Assembly (NCBI RefSeq): GCF_003112535.1
Contig: NZ_BEWA01000022.1
Span: 1-64,000, forward strand
Origin: Streptomyces rishiriensis
GTDB taxonomy: Bacteria; Actinomycetota; Actinomycetes; Streptomycetales; Streptomycetaceae
DNA length: 64,000 nucleotides
Reading direction: 5' to 3'
Part shown: positions 25,999 through 34,495 of the stretch, one piece after another
How positions within the stretch are numbered: position 1 is the first letter of the stretch
Layout of the letters: each line of letters begins with the position of its first letter
Made by a program: the position numbers and the translations under genes
Notes under the pieces: generated by a model
Database searches by the model: none
What the model saw: only the letters and a program-made list of their open reading frames with translations
Told to the model about the DNA's origin: nothing

Positions 25999-26038
25999 GC
26001 CGAACGGGGTCCGGAGAATTCTCCGGGCCCCGTTCGGC
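25999..26038. terminator. Long hairpin terminator
   Basis: A 40-nt perfect inverted repeat: GCCGAACGGGG pairs with CCCCGTTCGGC, and the inner CCGGAGAA/TTCTCCGG closes without a loop, with one G-T wobble. It ends the reductase transcript 35 bp past its stop. Confidence 0.85.
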
Positions 26039-26219
26039 CGTTCCGGAACGCTCGATCCGGGCGGCCGGCTCCCCCGCGCGCGGAGCCAGGCCAAGCGCCT
26101 CGCGCCGGAGGGCGCGGGCCGCACCGGCGGACGCCCGGACCCGAGCCTCGGACGGAGGGACGCACAAAAGTGGCCGAAGCCGCAGACCGCCCGCCGCCCC
26201 GTCTGATAGGGCTGGGAGG

Positions 26220-27167
26220 ATGCAGACCCTTTATCGACGACTGCTGGCTCTGATGCCCCGCATCGGCGTCCAGGTGACGGACCTCGGGCCGGGGACGGCG
26301 GTGGTCGCCCGGCGCGGCCGTCCGTACCGGGCCACCGGAGCGGGCCGGGACACCTGGGTGGTGCGGCGGACCCGGGACGGCGAACGTCCCGGGGTGGACG
26401 ACGGCGAGGCCGTGCGGCTCGGCGACACCGACTCCGTCCTGCTCATGGACGCCCCGCACCGGCGCGACGAGCGCAAGCTGCAGCTGGCGGCCGCCGAGTA
26501 CCTGTGCGCCCAGCACGTCACCGCGATGCTGGAGCTGTACGGGGTGAACTGCGTCTTCGACGTCGGAGCCAACACCGGCCAGTACGCCAAGCGGCTGCGC
26601 CGGCTCGGCTACACCGGCCGGATCGTGTCCTTCGAGCCCACCTCGGAGACGTTCGCCCGGCTGGAGAAAGCCGCCGCGGACGACCCCGCCTGGCAGGTGT
26701 ACCAGTGCGGACTGGGCCGCGAGGAGACGACGGCAAAGATCCACACCGGCTGGAAGACGATGAACTCCCTGCTGTCGGCGAGCGACTACGGCAAGGACCG
26801 CTACAGCCGCTTCGCCCAGGCCGACACCGAGGAGATCCGCGTCCGCCGGCTGGCGGACGTCATGGACGAGGCGCTGGAGGGCCTCGCCGAACCGCGCCCC
26901 TTCCTCAAGATGGACACCCAGGGCTACGACCTGGAGGTGTTCGCCGGCGGCGGGGAGCGGATCGCGGAGTTCGTGGGGCTGCAGTCCGAGGTCGCGGTGC
27001 TCAAGCTGTACGAGGACAGCCCCGGCATGGGCGAGGCCGTCGCGACCTACGAGGCGGCGGGCTTCGGCATCACCGGGATGTACCCGGTGACGCGCGAGGC
27101 GACCACGGGACGGGTGATCGAGTTCGACTGCGTGCTGATGCGCGCGGACGCGGCGCCCACGGCGTAG
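26220..27167 (+). CDS. FkbM-family methyltransferase
   Basis: A 315-aa predicted SAM-dependent O-methyltransferase. The core has motif I CVFDVGANTGQYAKRLR (about 111-127), IVSFEPTSETF for the acidic SAM ligand, and LKMDTQGYDLEVF late in the fold, all typical of FkbM proteins that methylate sugars or small-molecule hydroxyls. The N-terminal ~95 residues are not recognisable. GGGAGG directly abuts the ATG, an unusually short spacing. It stands alone, so the substrate is unknown. Confidence 0.88.
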   Translation: MQTLYRRLLALMPRIGVQVTDLGPGTAVVARRGRPYRATGAGRDTWVVRRTRDGERPGVDDGEAVRLGDTDSVLLMDAPHRRDERKLQLAAAEYLCAQHVTAMLELYGVNCVFDVGANTGQYAKRLRRLGYTGRIVSFEPTSETFARLEKAAADDPAWQVYQCGLGREETTAKIHTGWKTMNSLLSASDYGKDRYSRFAQADTEEIRVRRLADVMDEALEGLAEPRPFLKMDTQGYDLEVFAGGGERIAEFVGLQSEVAVLKLYEDSPGMGEAVATYEAAGFGITGMYPVTREATTGRVIEFDCVLMRADAAPTA

Positions 27168-27382
27168 AGCCGTCGCGCGACGCCACGTCCTCCGGTCGCC
27201 CGGCGGCCCGCGGCCGGAGAGGGTCGTGACCGCGGACGAGCGGGCCGAGCGGCCCGCGGCCGTGTCACCCGCCGAATGGCGGGCAGGTTCCGCCGTACGG
27301 CGGTGCTCGGGAAGGCGGCCGGCAGACCGACGATGAGCGGCACGAGCCGCCGCGCATCCGCGTTCCGTGTGAGGAGCAGCCC

Positions 27383-28357
27383 ATGACGTCCCAGCCACCG
27401 CCCTTCGACCCCGAACTCGCCGCCGCCCTGGAGCTCATCAAGGACATGATCCAGCCGGGGCTGTCCATGGAGGACGTCGAAGCGGCCCGCAAGGGACCGG
27501 GCATCGAACTGCTCTCCCAGCTCGACCTGACCGTCGGCGGGGCCTTCGAGGTCGAGGACCGCACGGTCCCGGGGCCCGAGGGCTCCCCCGAGATCTCCCT
27601 GCTGATCTGCCGTCCGACCTCGCCGGCCCCGGACCGGCCGCGCCCGGTCGTCTACCACGTGCACGGCGGCGGGATGGTCCTCGGCGACAAGCGCGTCGGC
27701 GTGGACGTGATCCTCGACTGGGCCCGCGAACTCGACATGGCCGTGGTGTCCGTGGAGTACCGGCTGGCGCCCGAGCACCCGCATCCCGCGCCGGTCGAGG
27801 ACGTGTACGCCGGTCTGCTGTGGACGGCGGAGCACGCCGGGGAACTGGGTGCGGACCCGGAACGGATCGTCATCGCCGGGGCCAGCGCGGGCGGCGGCCT
27901 CACCGCCGCCCTCGCCCTGCTGCTGCGCGACCGCCGGGGACCGCGGCCGATCGGCCAGCTGCTGATGTGCCCGATGCTGGACGACCGCAACGACACCCCG
28001 TCCAGCCACCAGATGGCAGGAGTCGGCGTGTGGGACCGCACGGCCAACGAGACCGGCTGGACGGCCCTGCTCGGCGAGCGGCGCGGCGGCCCGGACGTCT
28101 CCCCGTACGCGGCGCCCGCCCGTGCCGAGGACCTGTCCGGGCTGCCCCCGGCCTTCCTCGACGTGGGCTCGGCGGAGACCTTCCGCGACGAGGTCGTCGC
28201 GTACGCCTCCCGGATCTGGCAGGCCGGCGGGGTCGCCGAACTGCACGTCTGGCCGGGCGGCTTCCACGGCTTCGACGGCTTCGCACCGCAGGCCGCGCTG
28301 TCCAAGGCGGCGCGGGCGGCCCACCTGGACTGGCTGCGGCGGCTGCTCGCCGAGTAG
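27383..28357 (+). CDS. Alpha/beta-hydrolase, HSL/esterase type
   Basis: A 324-aa carboxylesterase/lipase of the hormone-sensitive-lipase family. The oxyanion-hole motif is HVHGGGMVLGD (about 92-102), the nucleophile elbow GASAGGG (about 165-171), the acid Asp in LDVGSAETFRDE and the His in GGFHGFD. The ATG is preceded by GAGGAGCAGCCC. The family hydrolyses short-chain esters. No biosynthetic partner is adjacent, though a PucR-type regulator follows 79 bp downstream on the same strand. Confidence 0.9.
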   Translation: MTSQPPPFDPELAAALELIKDMIQPGLSMEDVEAARKGPGIELLSQLDLTVGGAFEVEDRTVPGPEGSPEISLLICRPTSPAPDRPRPVVYHVHGGGMVLGDKRVGVDVILDWARELDMAVVSVEYRLAPEHPHPAPVEDVYAGLLWTAEHAGELGADPERIVIAGASAGGGLTAALALLLRDRRGPRPIGQLLMCPMLDDRNDTPSSHQMAGVGVWDRTANETGWTALLGERRGGPDVSPYAAPARAEDLSGLPPAFLDVGSAETFRDEVVAYASRIWQAGGVAELHVWPGGFHGFDGFAPQAALSKAARAAHLDWLRRLLAE

Positions 28358-28436
28358 CCCGTCACCCACGGGTTCTCCGGATGGCGGCGGGGTCGCGGGT
28401 CTCCGCGTGACGGTTGGCCTGGCGCATCATGGCCGT

Positions 28437-29426
28437 ATGAAAGAGCTGGCCGGACGGCTGACCGCCCTGGATCCCGACGCCGGGGCGGCCGTGCGGGTCA
28501 TCGCCTACTTCGACCGGCTGGCCGAGTCGCGGGCCGGGGTGGAGGCGCTGGTGCGCGGCGCCGCGGTGCTGTCCGGGGTGCCCGCGCGGCTCGTCGACCC
28601 CGACCGGCTGGTGCGCGTCCGGGTGGAGGCGGACGGCACGCGCCGGGACACCGAACTTCCGCCGGACCCGGCCTGGCCCTCCGCGGCCCTGACGCCGGAC
28701 GGCGCGCCCGCCCTGTGGCTGGAACGCGCCGACGCGCGGCCGAGCGTCGTGGACGCCGTGATCCTCGAACGGGCGGCCGGAGCGGCACGCCTCGTCCTCG
28801 ACCGCACCCGTGGACGCGCGACGCTGGACGATCCCGCGCTGGTCGAGACCCTGCTCGACGCCACGGCGGCCGAACCGGCCCGGCTGCACGCGGCCCGCCG
28901 CCTCGGCCTCGACACCGCCGCCTCCTTCCGTGCCGTGGCCGTGCCCGGCGGCCCGCCCCGGGTGCTGCCCGCCGACGTCCGGCACGCCGTCCCCGCCGGC
29001 CGGGCAGGCGTCGGGCCCGCGGCCCCCGTGACGGGCCTGCCCCGCTCCTGGGCAGCCGCCCGCACCGCGCTCAGGTTCACCGCGGAGGGCACCGCGCAGG
29101 ACCCCGGCCCACGGGTGGTGCACGCCGACGAGCTCGGCGGGCTCGCCCTGCTGGCCGACCTCGTCGTACCGGGGGCCGAACCCCCGCCGGACGTCCGGGC
29201 GGTCGAGTCCGCCGCCGCGGACGCCCCCTGGCTGCTCGCCACCCTGCACGCCGTCACCGCGACGGCGAGTCTGCGGGCGGCGGCGGCCGAGGCGAACGTC
29301 CACCACTCCACGCTCCAGGACCGGCTGGCCCACGCCGAGCATCTGCTCGGGTGGCCGATGCGCACCCCGCAGGGCCGGCTGCGGCTGCATCTCGCGCTGA
29401 CCATGCGGCGGTTGACGCGCTCGTAG
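28437..29426 (+). CDS. PucR/CdaR-type transcriptional regulator
   Basis: A 329-aa protein with a C-terminal PucR-type helix-turn-helix (TASLRAAAAEANVHHSTLQD, about 280-299, followed by RLAHAEHLLGWPMRTPQGRL). The N-terminal ~270 residues lack a recognisable sensor signature but begin with a helix pair, LDPDAGAAVRVIAYFDRLAE. The ATG lacks a Shine-Dalgarno sequence; CATCAT is exactly 6 nt upstream, a weak leaderless-type -10. It may regulate the upstream esterase gene. The signal is unknown. Confidence 0.82.
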   Translation: MKELAGRLTALDPDAGAAVRVIAYFDRLAESRAGVEALVRGAAVLSGVPARLVDPDRLVRVRVEADGTRRDTELPPDPAWPSAALTPDGAPALWLERADARPSVVDAVILERAAGAARLVLDRTRGRATLDDPALVETLLDATAAEPARLHAARRLGLDTAASFRAVAVPGGPPRVLPADVRHAVPAGRAGVGPAAPVTGLPRSWAAARTALRFTAEGTAQDPGPRVVHADELGGLALLADLVVPGAEPPPDVRAVESAAADAPWLLATLHAVTATASLRAAAAEANVHHSTLQDRLAHAEHLLGWPMRTPQGRLRLHLALTMRRLTRS

Positions 29427-29604
29427 CGACTCCGCCGGGCGTCGGCCGAAGTCCACGGACCCGGCCGCGACCACGGCCCCCGGCCCCCTTGACCACCGGC
29501 GTGCGCCGACCGGTCCGACGGCCGACGCCGTTCACATCGTCCCGGCAGCCGACGGATAGACTCGGGCCCCCTGTTCGAACGGATCATCGTCCAAGGGGTA
29601 TGCC

Positions 29605-30864
29605 GTGACCGATCGTGCTCCCGTCCGCACCCTTGCGAGGGCCGTTCGCGGAAGCCGGCCGACGCCCGCACTCCTCGCCCACGTGACCTTCTTCGTCGTG
29701 GTCGGCGCCGGACTGGTGCGGCTGCTACGGCTGGGGATCGGGCCGTGCTGGGAGATCGTCGGCGTCAGCGGGATGCTGGCGCTGGTGTACGCGGGCGGGC
29801 TCGCCGCCGGGGAGCGGCTGGGGCGGGTCGGCGGGCGACTGTGGGTCGCGGCGTTGTGGGGGCTGTGGACCGGGCTGGTCCTTCTGGCCCCCTTCTCTCT
29901 CACGGGGGCCTACGTGTGGGGCGCCCTGCCGCTGGCGTGTGCAGCGCTGCGGGTGCTCGGGCGGCGGGCGGCCGTGGTGGCGGTGGCCGCCCTCACGGTC
30001 GTCCTCGCCGGTCAACTCGCCCGCAGCGCGGGTGGATTCGATCCGGAGATCGTCCTGATCCCGGTGGCCGCCGTGTGTGGCACGCTCGCCCTCTACCGCT
30101 CCCAGCAGCGCTCCGCCGCCGAACGGCTGCGTCTGGTCGAGGAGTTGCGCGGCGCCCGCGACGTCCTGGCCCGGCAGCAGCGACAGGCCGGGATGCTGGC
30201 CGAGCGGGCCCGGATCGCCCGGGACCTGCACGACACGCTGGCCCAGGAGCTCTCCGGCGGCGTCATGCTGCTGCAGGCCGCGCAGCGCGACTGGGACGCG
30301 CGTCCGGATGTGGCGCGCACCCGGGTGCGCGCGGTCGCCGACGGGCTGCACGCCAATCTCGCCGAGACCCGCAGGATCATCCGCGACCTGACGCCGTCGG
30401 CCGTCGACGAGGCCGGTCTGGAGGAGGCACTGCGGCTGCTGTGCGCCCGCGCCGAGGCGGAGGGCGCCGCGGCCCGTGTGCGGTTCCGCGCCGTCGGCGC
30501 CCGCCGGCCGGCCCTCGACGGGCAGACGGCGGCGACCCTGTTCCGGGTCGCGCAGAGCACGCTGGCCAATGTGCGCGAGCACGCCCACGCGGTGAACGTG
30601 CAGGTCACCCTGGAGACCCGGGGAGACCGCGTGGAACTCGAAGTGCGCGACGACGGCGCCGGTTTCGTGACCGGCCTCCCCGGTGTCCCGCCCCAGGCCG
30701 CCCGGGGTCTCGGGCTGCCCGCGGCCCGGGCGCGGCTGCGCGAGTGCGGCGGCGACCTCGAGGTGGGCAGCGCACCCGGGCGGGGCACGTCCGTACGGGC
30801 GACGGTGCCCGCGGCGTCGGTGCTCCGGCCGGCCGGGACACCGGGTGCGGCGGCCGTCCGGTGA
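29605..30864 (+). CDS. NarL-type sensor histidine kinase
   Basis: A 419-aa membrane kinase. Four to six hydrophobic helices occupy about residues 22-150, with almost no external loop, so it likely senses a membrane or intracellular cue. A coiled linker follows, then the HisKA_3 dimerisation box ARIARDLHDTLAQELSG (phospho-His in RDLHD, about 209) and a C-terminal HATPase with EVRDDGAGF and GLGLPAARARL. The GTG start follows AAGGGG. The stop overlaps the start of the response-regulator gene as GTGA. Confidence 0.9.
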   Translation: MTDRAPVRTLARAVRGSRPTPALLAHVTFFVVVGAGLVRLLRLGIGPCWEIVGVSGMLALVYAGGLAAGERLGRVGGRLWVAALWGLWTGLVLLAPFSLTGAYVWGALPLACAALRVLGRRAAVVAVAALTVVLAGQLARSAGGFDPEIVLIPVAAVCGTLALYRSQQRSAAERLRLVEELRGARDVLARQQRQAGMLAERARIARDLHDTLAQELSGGVMLLQAAQRDWDARPDVARTRVRAVADGLHANLAETRRIIRDLTPSAVDEAGLEEALRLLCARAEAEGAAARVRFRAVGARRPALDGQTAATLFRVAQSTLANVREHAHAVNVQVTLETRGDRVELEVRDDGAGFVTGLPGVPPQAARGLGLPAARARLRECGGDLEVGSAPGRGTSVRATVPAASVLRPAGTPGAAAVR

Positions 30865-31526
30865 GCGGCGCTCCGTTGCGGCTGCTGGTCGCGGACGACC
30901 ACGCCGTCGTACGGGCCGGGTTGCGCGCGCTGTTGGAGGGCGAGCCGGATCTGCGGGTGGCGGCGGAGGCGGCGTCCGGGGAGGAGGCCGTCCGGCTGGC
31001 GGAGCGGCTCGCGCCGGACGTGGTCCTGATGGACCTGCGGTTCGGCGGCGGGGGCCGGTCCGGGATCGACGGGGTCGAGGCGGTGCGCAGACTGGCGGCC
31101 GGGACGCCGGCGACCGCGGTGGTGATGCTGACGAGTTACTCCGGCCGGGCCGATGTGGTGCGCGCGCTGGAGGCGGGGGCCCGGGGGTATGTGCTGAAGG
31201 CGGGGCCGCCGGAGGAGCTGTTCCGGGCGGTACGGGGCGCCGCCGCCGGTGCGCTCGGGCTCGCGCCGGAGGTCGTGGGCGAGCTGGTGTCGCAGGGGCC
31301 GCCCGGCGGGCGGGAGTTGAGCGGGCGGGAGTTGAGCGGGCGGGAGGTCGAGGTGGTGCGGCTGCTGGCCGAGGGGCTGAGCAACCGGTCCATCGCCGAG
31401 GCGTTGTTCCTGAGCGAGGCCACCGTCAAGACGCATCTGGTGCGGGTCTACCGGAAGCTGGGCGCGGACAACCGGGCGGCGGCGGTGTCGGAGGCCGTGC
31501 GCAGGGGGCTGCTGGACCTGGCGTAG
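30861..31526 (+). CDS. NarL/LuxR-type response regulator
   Basis: A 221-aa partner of the preceding kinase. The receiver has LLVADDHAVVRAG, the phospho-Asp in VVLMDLRFGGG (about 54) and the Lys in YVLKAGPPEE. The loop after the phospho-Asp carries an insertion (FGGGGRSGIDG) where MPGMDG is usual. A linker holds the repeated RELSG units, then comes a LuxR helix-turn-helix (GLSNRSIAEALFLSEATVKT). The GTG start overlaps the kinase stop. Target genes are not evident; the next gene encodes a leftward exporter. Confidence 0.9.
   Translation: MSGAPLRLLVADDHAVVRAGLRALLEGEPDLRVAAEAASGEEAVRLAERLAPDVVLMDLRFGGGGRSGIDGVEAVRRLAAGTPATAVVMLTSYSGRADVVRALEAGARGYVLKAGPPEELFRAVRGAAAGALGLAPEVVGELVSQGPPGGRELSGRELSGREVEVVRLLAEGLSNRSIAEALFLSEATVKTHLVRVYRKLGADNRAAAVSEAVRRGLLDLA
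31311..31340. repeat. 15-bp tandem repeat in the response-regulator linker
   Basis: CGGGAGTTGAGCGGG occurs twice in perfect tandem with a partial third copy, encoding RELSG-RELSG-RE between the receiver and DNA-binding domains. The 15-bp unit preserves frame, so copy number could vary between strains and alter linker length. Confidence 0.75.
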
Positions 31527-31571
31527 GGCCGGGAGGGCGACCCGTTCACCTGGCCGCCCCCCGGTGCTGTG

Positions 31572-33029
31572 TCAGACCTTGGCCTGCTCGGGTGCGCCGG
31601 CCAGGTCGGCGCCGTCCTCGTCGGCCGTCGCGGCGCCCGCGCCGGGGATGACGGCGGCGATGGCCGCGGAGACCAGGGCGAGCCCTCCGCCGACGAGGAG
31701 CGCCGTGCGGAAGCCCGCCTCCGAGGCGAGGGTGTGGCCGCCCAGGGTGGTGGTCATCTGGGAGAGGATCACGCCGATGACGGCGGAGCCGATCGAGGTG
31801 CCCAGCGAACGCATGAGGGTGTTGAAGCCGTTGGCGGCGGCGGTCTCCGTGATCGGCACCGAGCTCATGATCAGCGCGGGCATCGCGCCGTAGGCGAGGC
31901 CCACCCCGCTGCTGGTGATGATCGTGACCAGCATGACGCCCCAGGCGGAGCCGATCAGCGCCATGGCGGCGAAGTAGCCGGCGGCCAGCACCAGAGCGCC
32001 GCAGACCAGGGTGAACTTGGGACCGCGGGCGTTGGTGAGCTTTCCGCCGAGCGGGGAGACCAGCATCATCATCAGGCCGCCCGGCGCGATCCACAGGCCG
32101 GCCGCGAGCATCGACTGTCCGAGGCCGTAGCCGGTGGCCTCGGGGAACTGCAGCAGCTGCGGCATCACCAGCATGCTCGCGTACATGCCGAAGCCGACGA
32201 AGACCGAGGCGACGTTGGTCAGCAGCACCCGGGGGCGGGCCGTGGTGCGCAGGTCGACCAGGGGGTCGGTGGTGCGCACCTCCCACCTGCCCCAGGCGAG
32301 CAGCGCCACGACGGCGAGGGCGAACAGGCCGAGGGTGGTGCCCGAGGCCCAGCCCCAGTCGGCGCCCTTGGAGACGGCGAGCAGCAGGGAGACCAGGCCG
32401 ACGCCGAGGCCGACCGCGCCGGGCAGGTCGAAGCGCTGCCCCTTGGCGCCGGCGGGGACGTCCGGGACGAGCAGGAAGATCAGGACGGCGACGACGGCCG
32501 CCAGCGCGGCGGAGCCCCAGAACAGCGCCCGCCAGTTCGCGTACTGGGCGACCGCGGCGGCCAGCGGGAGCCCGATGGCGCCGCCGATGCCCATGGAGGC
32601 GCTGACCAGGGCGATGGAGCCGCTCAGCTTCTCCGCCGGTACGACGTCCCGGAGGAGGGCGATGCCGAGCGGCACCATGCCCATGCCCATGCCCTGCAGT
32701 CCGCGTCCCACGATCATCGTGACGACGTCGGAGGCGAACGCGCACACCACCGAGCCGACGATCAGCGGCACCGAGCAGGCGAGCAGCATGCGGCGCTTGC
32801 CCACCAGGTCGCCGAGGCGGCCGACGACGGGCACGCACACGGCGGCGACCAGCAGGGTGACCGTGATCACCCAGGCCGCGTCGGAGGACGAGGTGTCCAG
32901 GATCTGGGGCAGTTCGGCTATCAGCGGCGTGACCAGGGTCTGCATGATCGCCGCCGTGGTGCCGGCGAAGGCCAGTGTGGCGATCACGGCGCCCGGGCGG
33001 GCCGTGAGGTGGGGAGCGGGGGCGCCCAT
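31572..33029 (-). CDS. MFS drug exporter (EmrB/QacA type)
   Basis: A 485-aa transporter with about 14 membrane helices, the usual count for the DHA2 family. The loop 2-3 signature is GRLGDLVGKRRMLL, and motif C-like GIGGAIGLPLAAAV lies in helix 5. Such proteins export cationic or lipophilic drugs using the proton gradient. The ATG at 33029 follows GAGGAG at 4-nt spacing. It is divergent from a MarR gene across 172 bp rich in partial palindromes, the classical arrangement of a drug-induced efflux pair. Confidence 0.9.
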   Translation of the reverse strand: MGAPAPHLTARPGAVIATLAFAGTTAAIMQTLVTPLIAELPQILDTSSSDAAWVITVTLLVAAVCVPVVGRLGDLVGKRRMLLACSVPLIVGSVVCAFASDVVTMIVGRGLQGMGMGMVPLGIALLRDVVPAEKLSGSIALVSASMGIGGAIGLPLAAAVAQYANWRALFWGSAALAAVVAVLIFLLVPDVPAGAKGQRFDLPGAVGLGVGLVSLLLAVSKGADWGWASGTTLGLFALAVVALLAWGRWEVRTTDPLVDLRTTARPRVLLTNVASVFVGFGMYASMLVMPQLLQFPEATGYGLGQSMLAAGLWIAPGGLMMMLVSPLGGKLTNARGPKFTLVCGALVLAAGYFAAMALIGSAWGVMLVTIITSSGVGLAYGAMPALIMSSVPITETAAANGFNTLMRSLGTSIGSAVIGVILSQMTTTLGGHTLASEAGFRTALLVGGGLALVSAAIAAVIPGAGAATADEDGADLAGAPEQAKV

Positions 33030-33201
33030 GGGACTCCTCGACTGGAAAGTTCGGGTGAGGGGTGCGCGGGTGGGCCGCGCGAACGGGACGGCGTAGCGAA
33101 GGATGTGCATCGTACATGCCTTGTGTATCAACCACATGGCATGGCGGATGCACACGATGTGCCAGGATGGTCGGGCCGCACGGAAACCGGAGGCCGGGCC
33201 C
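33030..33201. promoter_or_regulatory. Divergent MFS/MarR control region
   Basis: The gap is AT-richer than its flanks and holds several overlapping dyads. GCACACGATGTGC (33150-33162) has 5-bp arms; CATGCC and GGCATG (33116-33144) flank an ACACA/TGTGG-like core. These are plausible MarR sites covering both promoters. The exact operator cannot be decided by eye. Confidence 0.5.
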
Positions 33202-33657
33202 ATGGAGTCGCCGACGCACGAGGTCGAGTACGAGCAGATGCTGCTCAGCCGCCACTCGTTCCTGAACCAGCGCGGCGGCCGCCGCCAGAACAGCCTCATG
33301 GAGCGCAGCGCGTACATCATGCTGAGCCGGATCCGGGTCCAGGGACCCATGTCGATCGGGGAACTCAGCGATGCCTTCGGCCTGGACGCCTCCACGCTGA
33401 ACCGGCAGACGGCGGCGGCGATGCGGGCCGGGCTCATCGAGCGGATCCCCGATCCCGAGGGCGGCATGGCGCGCAAGTTCCGGCTCACCGACGAGGGCGT
33501 GCGCCTGCTGGACGAGGAGCGCGAGGGGATCGTCGACGCCCTGAGCCAGGTGATGGCCGACTGGCCGGACGAGGACGTCGCCGCGTTCGCGGCCTACCTG
33601 CGGCGCTTCAACAACGGCATCGAGGCCCTCGGCGGGCGCCCCTGGCCACGCCCCTGA
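33202..33657 (+). CDS. MarR-family regulator of the MFS exporter
   Basis: A 151-aa winged-helix protein: SAYIMLSRIRVQGPMSIGEL, recognition region DASTLNRQTAAAMRAGLIER, wing GGMARKFRLTDEG. The ATG at 33202 follows GGAGG at 8-nt spacing; an earlier ATG at 33103 lies inside the operator region. Divergence from the exporter gene makes it the probable local repressor that releases DNA on drug binding. Confidence 0.9.
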   Translation: MESPTHEVEYEQMLLSRHSFLNQRGGRRQNSLMERSAYIMLSRIRVQGPMSIGELSDAFGLDASTLNRQTAAAMRAGLIERIPDPEGGMARKFRLTDEGVRLLDEEREGIVDALSQVMADWPDEDVAAFAAYLRRFNNGIEALGGRPWPRP

Positions 33658-33677
33658 CGGGGGCTCGCGCCCGGCCG

Positions 33678-34352
33678 TCAGCGTGCCGTGCGTGCGACAC
33701 GGAACCCCACGTCGTCGACCCGGAACGTGGGATGGCTGCGGCGGCGCACCGACGCCCGGCAGCTCCAGTGCTCGTCGAACCAGCCACCGCCGCGCAGGAC
33801 CCGGTAGGGGCCGTAGACCTCCGCGTCGTAGACGTCCCAGCACCATTCCCACACGTTGCCGAGCATGTCGTGCAGGCCCCACGGGTTGGGAAGTCTGCCG
33901 CCCACCTCGTGGACGCGCTCCCCGGAGTTCCCCCGGTGCCAGGCGATGTCGTCGAGCGGTCCGTAGCGCGGTCCGCGGGTGCCGGCGCGGCAGGCGTGCT
34001 CCCACTCCGCCTCGGTGGGCAGCCGGTACCCGTCGGCGGACACGTCCCGGTCGACGGACTCGCCGTCCGCCCCCACCCGGTAGGCGGGCGTGCGGCCCTC
34101 CCGCTCGGACAGGGTGTTGCAGAAGTGGACCGCGTCCCACCAGGACACGCTCTCGACGGGCAGCCGGCCCGTCCCGGCGCCGGGCAGGGGTCGGCCGGTG
34201 ACGCGTGCGTACTGCTCTCGCGTCACCGGATGCGCCGCCAGCCGGTGGCCCGCCACGTCGACCGCCCAGCTGCGTCGCGTCCGCCGGTCCGAGAGGGTGA
34301 CCGTGCCCGGCGGCACGGCGATCATCGTCAGGCCCTGCTCCCCCGCGTCCAT
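33678..34352 (-). CDS. SUMF1-fold protein (formylglycine-generating enzyme-like)
   Basis: A 224-aa protein of the FGE-sulfatase/SUMF1 superfamily: HPVTREQYARVTG, SVSWWDAVHFCNTLSEREG, RLPTEAEWEHACRAGT, GLHDMLGNVWEW and the C-terminal RVLRGGGWFDEHWSCRAS...GFRVA. True formylglycine-generating enzymes use a pair of nearby cysteines in the final segment. Here only one cysteine (WSCRAS) is visible, so enzymatic FGE activity is doubtful. No sulfatase is adjacent. It diverges from a membrane SpoIIE-phosphatase gene across 143 bp. Start sites at 34352 and 34325 are both possible. Confidence 0.82.
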   Translation of the reverse strand: MDAGEQGLTMIAVPPGTVTLSDRRTRRSWAVDVAGHRLAAHPVTREQYARVTGRPLPGAGTGRLPVESVSWWDAVHFCNTLSEREGRTPAYRVGADGESVDRDVSADGYRLPTEAEWEHACRAGTRGPRYGPLDDIAWHRGNSGERVHEVGGRLPNPWGLHDMLGNVWEWCWDVYDAEVYGPYRVLRGGGWFDEHWSCRASVRRRSHPTFRVDDVGFRVARTAR

Positions 34353-34495
34353 GAAGGCGATGATCTCATCGCCGGGACGCGGCAGGAGGTACAGCCGCGC
34401 TGCGGCGGCCGTTCACCGCCTGTGCCGCCGCGGCGGGCCGCCGGGCAGTCGGCCTGCCTAAGGTACAGAGAGACGCCGCCTGCCTGGGAGTCCCC

